Shown: positions 11,513-25,600 of the stretch, in pieces
Position numbering within the stretch: the first letter of the stretch is position 1
Layout of the letters: every line of letters begins with the position of its first letter
Notes under the pieces: model-generated
Told to the model about the DNA's origin: nothing
Database searches by the model: none
The model's input: the letters and a program-made list of their open reading frames with translations, nothing else
Program-made: the position numbers and the translations under genes
From: Synaphobranchus kaupii
Lineage: Eukaryota > Chordata > Actinopteri > Anguilliformes > Synaphobranchidae
Length of the DNA: 64,000 nucleotides
Assembly: GCA_029718625.1 (NCBI GenBank)
Contig: CM056377.1
Location: 108,455,034-108,519,033 of the forward strand
Reading direction: 5' to 3'

Positions 11513-13919
11513 CTGTCCATATACTCCACCCCAATTTTGCACAACGTCAATTTCTCATGCATCTGCCCCAGCACTGTCAACGGTGAAGTCTGCTCGGTTC
11601 TGTCATGGGGCTAACATGATAGTTCTTTATTTGGCCAAAAAGGTAAGTGGCACAAGCATGGAAAAGCTAATTTATAAGAGAAGGAACAGGCTGGGAGAGT
11701 CATTCATTAAGTGAAAGGGCCATGGCAGCTGCAACTGCAAGGCCAACATACAGAACAGCAATTTCTGTTGATCTTTTACTGTACAAAATCAAAGGTAAAT
11801 CGCTTTGAGAGGGTAAATTACATACCAATTTAATCATTTTGTGCACCACGAGAGCGACTCGCAATTGCCAAATGGCCGAGGCCCTGAAGTCACCTCACAA
11901 GAAATCAATTGGAGAGCTTTACATGGAACGGGAGTGAAATCAGAGCCAATGAAAAAAAACAAAACACTCATATACATACTTAAGAAAAAAAGAAGTGGAA
12001 TCAAGCAAGGGATATTTAACTCATCGGCGGATGAGACCCAAACAGCGATGTCTGATGTCCGCCTGGCATTGTCCACACATCATTAATAGACAAGCATCCA
12101 GTCCCATGCACATCCAGACGCATCAAACAAACTGACAAGCTCACGGGCTGCATGAACCTAGAAACGCCATGGGAATGGGGAATGGATCAGACAAAATTGC
12201 ACATTTCATGCCTGTACGCTCTTCAAAAGACTTTAAATCAAATACCCCATTGGGCGATTACTGTGGATAAAAAGATATGCGAGGTAAATAACCTCTCCAA
12301 ACACCTGCTGCCCACGATGGTGCCTGATTAACAACCGCATCTCTGCCTTCCCCCTTCCACTGTTAATCTCCTCTGCGATGTTCAAGATGCCAGGAAACAT
12401 TACCACAACTAAAATCAATGTTCTTCATGACAGAGTTTCATGTTCTTATTTCTTCAGTATATTCTATGTTATTTCTTGACAATATTACAATATTTTGATT
12501 GGTTTTTATACTTAGGGAGATGTAATGAGTTGATGAATTATGAATTATAATGAATTATTTAGTCTTTTTGTTTCCTTCTCTCTTTATCCTTTTATTTTCC
12601 TCTGTTACCTTTTTGTCAGCTCGTTCACACCTAGAGCTGTAGGTAACAGGTTATTTTTCTATTTACGTTTCTTTTGCCCTTGTTACACGGGCTTTCTTTT
12701 GTTTTTCTCTGTCCTCTAGTTATACGCCTCTTGTGTGAGTGCGTGAGGTTCCTTTGTTGTTTACTACTCGCTATCGCCGAGTTGCCCTCCTTTGGGGTTG
12801 TTTTGCATTGGCTTACGCCGGGAGGGTTTATTTCCCCTGTTACTGCGGAGCTGTCCGCTTAGTGGCGTATTTCTAACGAGGGAGAATTGCAGTTTTATTT
12901 TTTTATTATTATAATTTTTTTTTTACATCAATGGATACTGTGACTCATCTATCTAAAGCCCATTTGTTGCATCAGACATAATAAAAAGAAAATATATGTA
13001 TTGTATCATAAGAAGCTTGAAAAGGCATGACTGCATTACTGCATTACTTCCAAGTAAAGACGCAGTTGATTAGTTAGTATCTCTGAGGTTCCACTGAAAT
13101 AATAGGAGGGGAGGACGTTTTTTATTGAAAGCAACAAGGCATTCCCACAAATAAAATGTGATAAAAATGTACCTTAGGGGTGATTTATTCTGCAAAAGAG
13201 CAATTCTAAATATCAAAAAGAAACAAGTTTCTTAATGCAGGACACAGGAAAACAAACGGCCGTGTTACCTGTACTGGAATAGAGTTAACACTCAACAAAC
13301 AGGCTCTTATTTGAAAGGCAATCTTGTCTTTTAAAGACAAACATATACATAGGCTTTCATAATTATTCACCCTCTACAGTCTTTACTATTGGGTAGATTC
13401 ACAAGATTCACAATAAACAACCCTGACCAGCATGGACAGTGAATCGCAGTATTATATCCTATCTATCTTCCGTCTTTCTCAGCTACTTCCAAAAACTGTA
13501 GCCCAGTTCATTAGGGGGAATAAAGTAGACATGGACCAGTATGTGGGCATGGCTTACAGCTTGCACATAACATTAAACAAGCTGAACATAAAGCACCATG
13601 ATACCCTGACACAGAATCTGTTGAAAACACTAATTATGTTTACTGCACTTCGATCTGTTTAATGCCAAGTGACCTCGGGCCACCGGCTCGCTACACCTAG
13701 CCAGGCCTGTCCATCATTGCTGTAGACTCTAGACCTTAGAAAAAGTAAAACATTACATTTTGATACTTTTCTGAATCTCTATGACCTCTCTTGCTTTGGT
13801 AATCTCTACACCAATTTGTGTTTATGTGAACATTACAGAGCAAAACACATTGACCAGCAAACTTTGTAACATGTAAAACAACACAGGATTCTGGGTTAAA
13901 CATCAAAAAGGAGAATTGG

Positions 13920-13920
13920 T

Positions 13921-13950
<30 letters not shown>
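13920..13950. repeat. poly-G run, about 31 nt
   Basis: This is an uninterrupted G tract. It is likely length-polymorphic and prone to assembly error. Confidence 0.9.
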
Positions 13951-13951
<1 letters not shown>

Positions 13952-15351
13952 GCAGAGGATGAAGCAAAACAAAACTGATATGAGACATGATGAATTTGAA
14001 CACTTAGTGTCCATTAGGGCTCGAATGGCGTTGGTTGGAAGAAAACCATGACAGCTGCACAGTGGCAGATGCACCCCGTGGATAACTAGCAGGAGGACTC
14101 ATATAGATCATTTATGAAATGCTGTATTAATTAAGACACCCTGCAGCCTGTCAAACCCCAAAACATTATCGTAGAGACCATCTTCTGCCACTCAATATAC
14201 AACATGACATCATTTCCCACCCCATGACTCCCAATGCGCACCAGCCTTCTCATTCCCTCAATGTACCGCTTTCAACAACTTCCTCCTTTACCTGTGGGGT
14301 GTGATTTATCCTTTAATGCGAGTATGACATCCCGTCACTGTTTAATGTAGCTGATAAATCCCTATGTTTTTTTCTGGAGCAACTTAATGAAAGGATAGAC
14401 AGAAATATTTTTAGCTACACGGACAGATAAAATTAGACTGGGCAATAGAAACATGACAAATAGGAACTTGAAAGCCATTATGACGCGGGAATATTCAGTG
14501 ATAGTCATTCAGAAGGCTGCCTGACGTTGGCAAGCACTGAGGGTCCTGAAAAAAAAGAAACATTTTAATATTGTTTCAAACGTCACTCTTTTTGGGCTTC
14601 TGTTCTTTTCAGTTTTCATCAGTTATGGCTGCAGTGAAAGAGGATGTCAGGTCTTTGAGGGCTAAAGAGCATATTTCTCTCTGTTGCTGGACAAGATCAG
14701 ATCAAAACATTTCAGAAAAACGTTCATGCATCAAATTTAAAACATCTAAAAAATTACTAAATTACGTTTAAGCTGTAGTGATCAAATTATTTTTATTTTG
14801 GGAATAATAAGAAATTTAAAATAGCAGATTACTTTGATCGATGAGAAGACTTGAAAGAGCAAACACGATACTGGAGGGTCCCTCCTGCAGCTGTACAGAG
14901 CCTCAATTACGCATGCAAACATCAGACTGTATGTGAGGACATCAAAGCCAAAAGGTGATTATACAGAAATGTGTATGTTCATAGGATCAAGTTGTAGGGT
15001 AATTAACTTTCATTGATTGTTTTGGTAATTTATTAAATATTTTTCATGATTAACTCCAAGAATATGTGGTGTTGATCTTTAAAGACGTGGCAACACCATA
15101 TTTATATTTTGAAATCAATGCTAAAAGTATCGACAACGCTTCAGGCCCAAAATAAAGCGTTTGGAGAATTGTAACTTTGGGTTCTTATGAAAATATTGAA
15201 TATTAAATCTATTAAGGGAGTTCTGGGACAAACAAAACCTACAGTACAGCACTATCTATAGAATAATCAGTTTACATCAATGTGCAAATTACATTTAGTT
15301 ATATTTTTATTACTTCAGAATTTTACCTTGAAAAAGGGTATCTACTATAAT

Positions 15352-15369
15352 CCCCCCCCCCCCCCCCCC
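15352..15369. repeat. poly-C run
   Basis: This is a C tract of about 18 nt followed by an A-rich stretch. Confidence 0.85.
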
Positions 15370-16728
15370 ACCCAAAAAAATAAAATAAAATGAAAAATCT
15401 GCATTTCATTAGAGCAAGCCTTACAAACATTTCAATGGTAAAATGGTTCTGATACCTCCTCCAAAGGGATGCAGTTGAACATTCTGAATGTCTATATTTG
15501 AATAAAACAAATCTCAATCTCAATCTTAGAAAAACCTTATAGAGCAGTACTTGCCTAGTGTTCAGTAAAAAAGCAAAACTATAGGCTATATGTACAATTT
15601 ATATTTTGAAGACAAAAAAATAACACGTTGGATAATACATATTCCTCATTTGATTCACGTCATAACATACCGCAATTTCTAAAATCAAATTTAAATAGGG
15701 CCTATACATGCATTAAGTAAACATTTCTCATTTGAAATTAATGTTGTATTATTAATTATATTAACTATATAATATTAATTATATTAAGTGCTTAAGAGTG
15801 GCATCTTTAATTAAAATTCTAAACTGACTTGATACTCAAATTAAGTTGACAAGGCACTGAGCAGATTGTGCTGTTAAAAATAGGATGTTGAAGAAAATAA
15901 GACTAAAGAATTAAGGCTGAAGAAAGTCAATTCCATAAAAGGATAGTTTCTGTTAATTGAGCCCAGACTCCAGTAAATTAATGAGAAATGGGAGTCTCTT
16001 GTTCTGTTGGGCAACTCTCTTGTTCTGTTGGAAAATTCCATGGGGCTCCATTTCACAAATGAAATGCATTAATCTATTTTTCACTTGGGAGTTTGAGTTT
16101 TCCTCTTTATGGTACGTTATGGCCAAACATGAGTTCTCTCCCTGTTCACCCAAACTTCCTGTAGGGCCAATTACTAATCTTCAATTTCCTGGTGTGAAAT
16201 TCTGCAGCAGCTGTTAATTTGCATGTGATGTGATTTCTTCCATAAAGATAACAACAGGAGCTGGAAACGGTTTCAAAACAGTATTAAATGAAATATAGGC
16301 CTAAATGTTGAAGTGCCATACAAAAGGTGAAACTATGTCCCACTCCAAAGTGGTGAAATCTGGTATTTTGCTGCCATTTATATTGTTTTAATGGATCTTT
16401 ACCAACTACACCAGTCTTCAGATATTTTGTAGAACATAACACTGAATAGTTTTAACCTTTAAGGCACACAATTATTTTGATTAGATTTTGGTTAGTACTT
16501 GCTGCATTTAAGTGCACTGGATGCAAATATGCCTACTTGTGCTTGCTTTTGTAAAGATTCTGGCGAAATCATGAACTCTTGCTGAGCACTGAAGAGAACG
16601 CTTATCTTAAGAATACTGCAAATAACCTTTACTAGACACCATCTAATGCTGGCTTCTCTTCTTCATTCAATCCCTCTCTATAGGGACATCTGCACTTGTA
16701 CAACATACTAGAGTATTGAACGTATACA

Positions 16729-16984
16729 ATACACGGCAAAAAAATGTCTGTCTTAACAAGTGTTTTAGTCTTGTAATGAGTCGTATTGTTTAAAGTGAAA
16801 AAATATTAGCTTGTTTTAAGTTACTTTTTGCTTGACGTGAAATTCTTACCCACACTGAGTAAAACTCTCACCGCATTGGCAATCTTTTTGTCTTATTTAG
16901 CAAAAACAGAAAGAGAAATAAGATTCTACAGTCTAAATATAAGATTTAAATGCTTGTTAAAAATTGTTTTTTTTGCAGTGTATA
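16729..16984. mobile_element. short MITE with tacac-gcaaaaaa ends
   Basis: The left end (tacacggcaaaaaaatgtc) and the right end (ttttttttgcagtgta) are imperfect inverted repeats. The subterminal aacaagtg/cttgtt also mirror each other. At about 255 bp with no coding capacity, it fits a miniature inverted-repeat DNA transposon. The superfamily is uncertain. Confidence 0.6.
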
Positions 16985-17431
16985 TTCCTGAACAACAGGC
17001 CTACCATGAAGAACACTGACTGACCAGAACACCGTTCCTCTGCTTCAAGAAAATGTTTTCTACCAATAGAGAAACAATGGAAAGGGAAAGAACGCAGGAC
17101 TATACTGGACTACTTTATAAACATCTCTGTACATAAGTCAAAGAAATACTCCACTGATAAAAGGAAAATGATCACTTCACCATGAGATTAGAGGGCACAA
17201 ACACCAATGAATTCAATAAAATAAAAAATGAAAATGAAAAGAATGGTAGCAATAATAAAACCATATACCTGGGCAATGAAAGGTCAGTTTTTCCATGTAG
17301 TTGATGTCCCAGTTGAAGAATGATTTATTTGCGCCAATATTTCAGTATACCACATTTGTATGACTGCAGGCTGTAAAACTTCATCAAGAATAACACTTTG
17401 TGTCTGGCAGATATGTTCACGCATACATATA

Positions 17432-19032
17432 CAGTGAGCACCATAATTAATTGGACAGCGACAAATTTTTATTATTTTGGTACTCTGTACTCGAGCACTT
17501 TGAGTTTGAAAGGATACATATTTTCTGGTACTCTACAAGCAATTCTCTGCATTTGAATGGATCTCTGTGGGAATTAGGGGGTCTGACTAGATTTAGCTGT
17601 AAATTATCCTGGAACAGTATGGAATACATGGTTGGAGAAATGGCTGCAAGTCATCAAGGGTCTGAGGTATTTCTCCTGACACATTTTCCTAATGAACTCT
17701 CTGGAAAAATAAGTCAGGAGAAGAACCCCTTCAAGTTATCCATCCATATCTACTGCATATCTGGCAGCAGAGTGATGGTTTAAGGCAGGGGTTCTCAACG
17801 TTTTGGTGACTGGGGGGCCAATTTAGGGAGCCTGCATTGGATGGAGGGCCGCACCCATACTAAAAAAAATACACTCATGAAATCTAAATTAAGTCCAAAA
17901 CCGTCAATTTTATTCATTACAGATTCCGACTCTGTACTCGACTGGGGGAAAAAAAACCTTTTTGTGAAGTTACAGGAGAGAATCTCTTTAATTAATAAGC
18001 AATCAGTGTATCTAATGAATAATAATATAAAAGGAGGCTCTCCATTTTGTCAGTCTCTGGGCATCTTGCCCTCTTTAAATCTATTATTCTTAAGTTGCAT
18101 GACAAAATCTGTTTTCTTTACTTGAATTTACTTGAATAATTAACAAACAAACGGTCTATCAAACAATAATGTCCCATAACTCCCGTTTAGTTGATCTCTA
18201 TGCATCTTGCTCCCTGTAACAGCGAGAAAAAAAACACGCTGGAAGTGTTGGCTGACGAAGAGATAACGCCTCTGCAAAACACAGAAGATAAATTTCAGTT
18301 TCAGCAAGCAATTATACTGTAAATATTAATGAAGATAAGATACTGTCAGAAGTCCAACTATCAACCTTCTCGATAACTAGCTAACAGTGCAATGCCCGCT
18401 TTAGTTGCGAGGTGCCCCCAGTCACTGTGCCACCGGTAAAACATTTAAAGGTACGTATTAAAATGGACCGTTAGTGATTTCTAATATAATATGCATTTCC
18501 TTTCATGTGGACTTAACGCAGGCCTTCGAGGGGCGCAATTTGAGAACCCCTGGTTTAAGACTTGTTTGATACATCAAGCCCTTGATGCCATTTAGCCAAC
18601 CATGCGTTAAATCTAGTCCCACCCCCCAATTCCCATAGAGATCCATTCAAATGCAGAGAAGTTATAGTATCGCTTGTAGGAGTACCAGAAAATAAGATAA
18701 AAAGAGTCTTTTGATATTGTTGGGTCACAGACATCAGGAAGTCATGGCATGCAAAGGATATGTGACCAAATATTTAAAATGATTACTTTATTCTACATTA
18801 TGTTAAACTGTCCAATATTTTTTGATGCCGAAAATGGAGGGGGACTATGTACAAAAGGGTCTATAATTTCTAAATGGTTCATTCGATATGGAGGAAAATA
18901 CCCTCAAATTGAAGCTGACAGTCTGCACTTCAACCTCATTGTCATTGTATCCTTTCAAATTCAAAGTGCTAGAATACAAAACCAAAATAACAAAAAAATG
19001 TGTCACTGTCCCATGAATTATGGTGCTCACTG
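17432..19032. mobile_element. foldback Tc1-type element, interrupted by a hAT element
   Basis: The ends are cagtgagcaccataatt at the left and aattatggtgctcactg at the right, flanked by TA on both sides. The two halves are long imperfect inverted repeats of each other. The left arm (17432-17770) repeats, inverted and with deletions, the right arm (18553-19032). No intact transposase is visible, so it is a large non-autonomous foldback copy. The segment at about 18623-18775 also occurs inside two other elements (near 39515 and 51350). A 767-bp hAT-like element sits in the centre. Confidence 0.8.
17786..18552. mobile_element. hAT-like non-autonomous element, nested
   Basis: The element starts caggggttctcaac and ends with the inverse, gagaacccctg. 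It is flanked by gtttaagg and gtttaaga, an 8-bp target duplication with one mismatch. Both the end sequence and the 8-bp duplication are typical of hAT transposons. No transposase is visible. It inserted into the foldback Tc1 element around it and is therefore younger than it. Confidence 0.85.
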
Positions 19033-19034
19033 TA

Positions 19035-19552
19035 TTCGCCTCTACATTTTAATGATAAAGATACACAAAATAGTGCTGAACACAAAAAAAAAGACACATA
19101 TATGACTATTAAACTAGAATTCATTCTGTTTGGATCACATCATGGTCACTTAGCTTCATCCAAATTAAGGTTCAGTGCATGCAGTGTTGCATACATAATA
19201 ATGATTCAAATTTACGGTCTATATGGCAGACCAGAGGGCAAAGACAGAATGGCTGAAGTACATTGTTTTACACATGGTCATCTCATTATAGAGATAAATA
19301 ACACAAAGGCTTAGGAGTACTTTGCAAAACAGCTTTTATAGTGTTATTGCATTTCCCAGCAGGCAAAACTGTTGACAAAGATAATAAGAACAATTATATC
19401 ATTAAGTGAATAGCCCAAAAGGGGGGAATTATACTTATTTAGACTGTAAGGTGTCAACTGATTTGTGTGTTCCAAAAACAACTGCCACCTTAAAAGAAGG
19501 AGCATCCACCTCAAACATACACTCACTCCTAAACATAATTTCATAGGGCCGG
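19035..19552. other. non-coding stretch, no gene seen
   Basis: This is unique-looking AT-rich sequence between two transposons, with no supported gene. Confidence 0.4.
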
Positions 19553-19555
19553 ATT

Positions 19556-20573
19556 CAGAGACGGCCAACTCAAATCATGCGCTTAAGTGCCTCTCCTGCT
19601 TAAGCTGACTTGCGCTGTATTACTTGTGTTGCGCAGGTGCTTATCACAAAATGTGGGCGGTACAGGGCATGATATTCTAATATATATATGCCCCCCGGGT
19701 TGCCAGGTGTCTACTAAAAAAATGTTTGTGGGGTTTTCAACGTGTCAGTGACAGTGCCATTAATAACCGCATTTGCCTTTTTGAAAATCCTGCTTTTGCG
19801 CATCTTAGTTGCTCTTGCGTGACGGGGTTATAGGCATGCAGTGAACGTATGAATACATCACGCTGATAAAATGATCATAGCTTCTATTGATGACTGGTAT
19901 ATACCAATCACACAATCAAAAAAAGAATCGCTGCACAGTGGTTGCACGCAATATTACTAAGTAAACAAATAAATCGTTGTATTTAGTTAACAAAAAAGAT
20001 TTATATATTTTTTTTACGATTTAGCCTACCAAATAAAGTAATGTATGGTAACATAATAGCCTAGACGCGACGTCTTCCACTTAACGAGTTGAAGTCACAT
20101 ATACTTAATAATAGCCCATTACTTGCAACCACTGTCCAAAAAGCATCTGTCACATGCTGGAAGGATGTGGCCAGGAAGGAGAGAGATTTTAACCTGGAGC
20201 ACTAGTAGATCTACACTGCGGGGAGTTACTTTGCGCTTCCTAATAATTTTGGAGCAGCTGTGCTCAAACAAGTAGGCTACAAAATATTATCTGTGTCAAA
20301 GCGATTATGATCCAAACACTGCCTATTAAAGAATCCATCTACCTATTGGTCTGGTATTATACAAGACAGTCAATAGCCTACTTTTACATATTTTTCTTTT
20401 TATGACAGCTCTATCTTGCAGACATGCCTCCTTTTCATCAAATCTCCACCCCGCGCGCGTAATGGCGTGTATGGAGACGCTTAAAACAGCGGATAAGTCT
20501 GAATCACAAATAACGCGGAATTTCGGGAGTAAGTCCCATTTGCGCGTGCTTATCTCAACTCTGAATCTGGCCC
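19556..20573. mobile_element. non-autonomous DNA transposon with 3-bp target duplication
   Basis: The ends gggccggattcagag and ctctgaatctggccc are inverted repeats. ATA flanks both sides as a 3-bp target duplication. The interior (about 1 kb) has no transposase. The ggcc end and 3-bp duplication parallel the element at 9365-11286, but the subterminal sequence differs, so it is a separate family, probably also Harbinger-like. Confidence 0.7.
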
Positions 20574-20576
20574 ATA

Positions 20577-21954
20577 GGATATGAATCTTTATGCTGAAGG
20601 ATATACAGAGCTAAAAGATTGTGTCTTTGATTAAACATCTAAGAACAAGAGCAATACGAGCCTGATCTGGCCAGAGTAGGCTCATATGTGCACTGCTAGA
20701 GTTGAATCAACACTGTTAGAGTTGAATTAACACTGGACATTTTGCTGTGAATTTACTGTGTAGCATTATCTCAACCAGAGATACATTGATTGAGATAAAA
20801 ATACAACTTATTAGAGATTTTTAAAAAACATATTATAAAAATTATAAAAACAATCAGGTCACAATGCCAATTATCGTGCCCTAGCTGAAGATGTGGAGCT
20901 TTAGGAGATGGCATTCTGACGCTAAAATAGACCAATCATCAGGGCAATATCCCAGGTGGGAAAGAATAATGCTTACTGCCAATTACCATCAATTTTTAAA
21001 CGTGTTAGTAATTAGGACTAGCACAGTATACGGAAAAATGCTTCTTTATGGAACCTTATTAAAATGGAAACCACAGAATTACTTCCAAGCCCATCAAAGC
21101 TCATTCGTCCCACTACTAATAATCAGCCATAACAAATGCTTCTCTTTTTGCTAAATCTAAATCTCATGAACAGATAACCACAGTTTACCAATACAGTGTG
21201 ATTTTTTGCCCTTAGTATATGGTCTCAGTAACTGCTGGGCATGAACCCATGGTTCTGAGTGAAGGGATGTGAAATGAAGGAGTCTACTCAATATGCAGGT
21301 AACGCAGTGAGGACTGTTACCTTCAATAAAAGCATAAATTATTCAGCAGCTGCTTTGCTGTGCAGAGAGACCGCAGGCTTGTATAGAAGGCCATACTACA
21401 TTGTACAAGTTGAAATACAGGTTGAATGCATTTAAAGACAAAAAGCAGGATGGATAATAGGAGGCCTAATCGCTACAGTACACTGAGGCAAAGTAATCTG
21501 TTGGCCAGTTTTCTATAGGCAAATATATACAAGGCATTGTTTTAGAAATCGTACAAAGTCCATTTTCGCAAATATAGAAGAATAGAGCAGAGAACAATTT
21601 GCTACTATAGACATTTATCCCGTTTATACAGATGGTTTGTGTCATATTCGGTAGTTATAAATAGGGCACAGAGAAATAATTGGGTAGAAAATAATTGCAT
21701 GCATTTCAATCCTCCAACAGAGTCTCTATATCAAGTGTCAAACAATAATCCGATTAATTGTACCAATCACTTCAGTTAATCATTCATACTTAATCAGGAA
21801 GAATAATGAGAAGAATGACGCGAATAACACCGTAACGGAGATGTATTCTATTTCCTCACATCTGGAAAATATTGTACTTCATTAACAATTCAGTGAAATC
21901 CACCAAAATTGCACATTTTAAAAATGACGCATTTTCATTCAAAAATCCCTGTGA
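20577..21954. other. non-coding stretch, no gene seen
   Basis: There is no supported gene. A near-duplicate block (ttagagttgaattaacactg and its neighbour) lies at about 20690-20740. Confidence 0.4.
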
Positions 21955-22420
21955 TTAATGTGCAGCCTCCCATGAAGAACAGGTGGAGGGATCTTGAATC
22001 GTTCCAAAATGCAGAACGTTGATATCCTTATGTCTGCGCTTATGGACTGCCCTCTTCAATTCAGACCACAGGTTTCCAATACGGTTTAAGTTCAGAGAAG
22101 GCCATTGCAAAACATTGATTTTGTTTTCACAGAACCAATTCTGTGTGGACACTGCGGTATGTTCGGGGTCACTGTCTTGTTGGAAGGTTCACCTGTGACC
22201 AAGTCTGGCAGAGAAAACTACGTTTTTGATGAAAAAGGTATTGGGTGGAATTCATGCCATTGATCTTAACCAGAGCTCTGGACCACTGGCAGCAAAACAG
22301 CTCCAAAGCATCAATGATCCACCACAATATTTGATAGTAGGTATGAGGTGCTTTACCCGGTTAGATTTACATTAACGTTACATTTCCCATATGCTTCTTA
22401 AGAAATACATGTCATTTTGA
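21955..22420 (-). pseudogene. Tc1-like transposase remnant
   Basis: On the minus strand the C-terminal part of a Tc1 transposase is readable: KINVLQWPSLNLNRIGNLWSELK at about 22050-22120, followed by 'RAVHKRRHKDINVL'. In active relatives this block carries the last catalytic Glu before the NLW motif; here that position reads Gly, and frameshifts break the upstream part (to about 22420). Only this fragment remains and no terminal repeats were recognised. Confidence 0.75.
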
Positions 22421-22516
22421 GGATCCACTTTTTCCGTAAGAATATTTCCACTGAACAATGCCTCTGTTGAATCATGCTTTCTCTCACTACACTCGTTCTC
22501 TACCCATTTTCACCCT

Positions 22517-22519
<3 letters not shown>

Positions 22520-22601
<82 letters not shown>
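22520..22601. repeat. (TG)n microsatellite
   Basis: This is an uninterrupted dinucleotide array of about 40 repeats. Confidence 0.97.
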
Positions 22602-22604
<3 letters not shown>

Positions 22605-25600
22605 GCTTTTGTGTCTATAGGTATTGGTCTATTACAATCTTTGTCCTGTGGTCTAAATATAAGTTGCAAGATGTACAAATAAATAAATCCATAGGTGTTC
22701 AATATATATATATATATACCAGAGCAATATTGTTTTATTCCGTCACCAGTCTTAATGGTGTTTGTGCACCTTCATGTGCACCTTCTCTTCATCTACACCC
22801 TGTGATTTTATCATCTTGCACTAATACAGACCTCATAATTAGTCCCAAATTATGTAATTAGTCATATGTCTTGGCTGATTGCAGAACTCGGGAGTGCATT
22901 TAGGGATACCCTCAGGATAACTGCTCAAATTTACATTGAAAGCCCATTAGGTCACATGCTTGATTATTTTCTCTGGGCGCTTGTTGTAAACCTTTCAATA
23001 CAATGAAAAGCACCCGATCACAGCCAAGAAGAGAAGTACTGCTAATAATGTAGGCTATCATTCAAGAAGTTGTCCCCTGCGGTATTGCACATACAAAATG
23101 CTTATGCCAGCACAAATCTGCTGATTCGCAACAATGAACAATGACAATATGTTTCACACTTAAGAGACACACAGTAGGGCTGCTCTTTTTAAATTAATTA
23201 TTTAATTTTCATCATGTGCATCAGTTTATCATCCTGTAATGATCAGCTCTCCTGACTCACGCACTATATGACCCACAAAAAACACATTTAACAAATGTGC
23301 TGTCACTGTATTAACTTGAAAAAAACATGAATGGCTTCTAAGGGCCCCCCTCACATGTAAAAAAAATAAATAAATAAATAAATAGATGCTTATTTTTTGT
23401 AGGTAAATATAGCGGTCATGTGTAAAAACAAAGATAAATATAGCCGCAAGCGGCAATTTGGGGTTTTAAGCTGTTAAAAGCCTAAAGAAAGTCAAGTATA
23501 TACGACATTTAAGAATATAAAATCAATATGACATGCAGCTGTGCAATGATACACATTCTACACAAATCACAAGAATATTTCCTGTTTCACATTGAAAAAC
23601 AATGTATGTCTATGGCCATTTTTGTGAATGTAGTCCATTGATTCGAGTGGCTAACTTTTGCGTTGGTAGACCAGGTACATCAGAATGCTGTAGGTTGCGA
23701 TGGGAGGCAGTAGTTATACCGGACAACAGCAGAATGACCAAACCAGAGACCATGGTGTGAGACTAAAACCTGTGCCTTCTCTTTAATTTTGAAGCAATAA
23801 TCAATTTTTCTATTAAAAAATAAAGTGTATTATTACACTGTAATATCTCAGTAATTTACTTACTTATTTTTTTATATTTTTAATTATAGCGCCACCATGA
23901 GGTGAGATTTTCACACACTCTTTATTTCATACATGATGAGTGTGCCAAGTTTCAAGTCTCTAAGATGTACCATCTCACAGGAAATTTAGCAAACACGTAG
24001 AGAAAAAAAAAAAATAATAATAATAAAACCAGTGGAAAACAATGAGGCCTTCGGGCTCAAACCCTAACAAGTGCATTGTGAAGCATTATGTGAACGACGC
24101 TACGTCCATTTTGTGTGTAAAGCTACAGAAGCACATGTTGCATCCTATCCACCTCCACACATTACTAGCAAATTTGTAGTTTAGCCCTCTTGAATTTGAC
24201 CATGAAATCATCCCAGGATGATCCAGTTTCATCAAGTTAATTTGTGTGTAATGTACAGATTTCACCACAGCTGATGGGCAATAATGCTATTCCCATGCAA
24301 TTTATGACAGGTGAAAGCCAATTAACAGACTAGAGCTTACCCCCAAAAACAACTACTGAACTGCTCAATACAGTGGCTTGATTGTGCAATTAACCTCTAT
24401 GTTGTGTTGCCACCCTCCTCACACCCTCCTCACACACCCCCCCCACCCCCCCCCCCCCCCCCCCCCCCTCCCCCCATATGTCATACTGTATATAAATATT
24501 ATGCATATAGACCATGTAGTTTTAGTAGGTTGTTGTGTGGCTGGCTTCCTACACACTCAATTTGCGCTGCTAGAATAAATCAGTGACCAGTCATCCCCCT
24601 AAGTGCTTGTGTGGGCCTGACTGAATGCAGTGACAGTGCAGTCATGCCCAATTTACAATGGCCATGAAGCGGAACTCATCCACTTTAAAGATAGAGCAGG
24701 GCAGTGTCTTACAGGGCTCTGGGTGAACTATGTCCTGTCCACGCATCGCGGTGTCGGTTGTGTGCTTGAGTTTCATTCAACATTTCACGGTCGAGCGCGC
24801 CGCACGCTGACGCCTACCTTCCCTCTAACGAGAAGGTGGTTCTTTTTCCACATTCTAGCACCATCCACTTATAGGTCCCCATGTTGTTTGTGGGTCTAGG
24901 GAATGCTTTACACATGCGCAGATGCACACTTTCTGGATCTGGCATAATGTTATTGCTACGATTATCGCTCTTTCCACACGGCTAGGCTGTTTACCCAGGT
25001 CGAACAAACCCAAATCTCTCTATTGGAAATCCATGCCATCAGAGCTCATTCATGAGCATCATATTCCTTTAGAGGAAAGCAGAGGGATTGGAGATGAATT
25101 TCCCTCACTTGTAACAACTGCAGCAAGAAGGTTTTTATTGTGCCAAACACAAACAGCATGAAGTACATTCCAGTTTGAAAAATTGACTGATGCACAGAGC
25201 AACACTCCCATGCATTCAAATGGCCCACTCTTATGGACTGCATTGTAAATCTATCTAAACATCTATTAAAATATGACATGTATTCAAAATAAACCTGATG
25301 GATATTGTGTATAGTGCCATACATCTTACGCTGTTTTTTAATAAATTATATTTGTAAAAAAAGAGGCAGTTTCTCTTTGGCAGTTTACCTGTAACAAAAT
25401 GAGGGGTACAATACAGCATGCTGCCATAAACAGGTCTCTATGGGGCCATATGAAAGGAGGAGCTACACGCCTTTAGTGATGAATGCTACACAGGCGCTAC
25501 ACTTTTTCACTCAGTAGATTGAATATACTGCATCTTGCACAATTTGTAGTTTAGGTTTAAACCACATGTGCAATGTTCCCCCTAGATTTATTTTTATCGG

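Larger units (their letters stand above)
11513..16728. other. non-coding stretch, no gene seen
   Basis: This is over 5 kb of AT-rich sequence with no exon I can support. It contains homopolymer runs listed separately. A few stretches (for example around 14100-14300) have the low-CpG, ATTA-rich look of conserved non-coding DNA, but conservation cannot be judged from one sequence. Confidence 0.45.

Noticed and set aside
13432..13662. 76-codon open frame in AT-rich DNA
   Set aside because: It has no recognisable motif, no splice sites and AT-biased codons, so it is consistent with chance.
22458..22861. Open frames of alternating Cys-Val across the (TG)n array
   Set aside because: This is translation of a dinucleotide microsatellite with no splice or start context.
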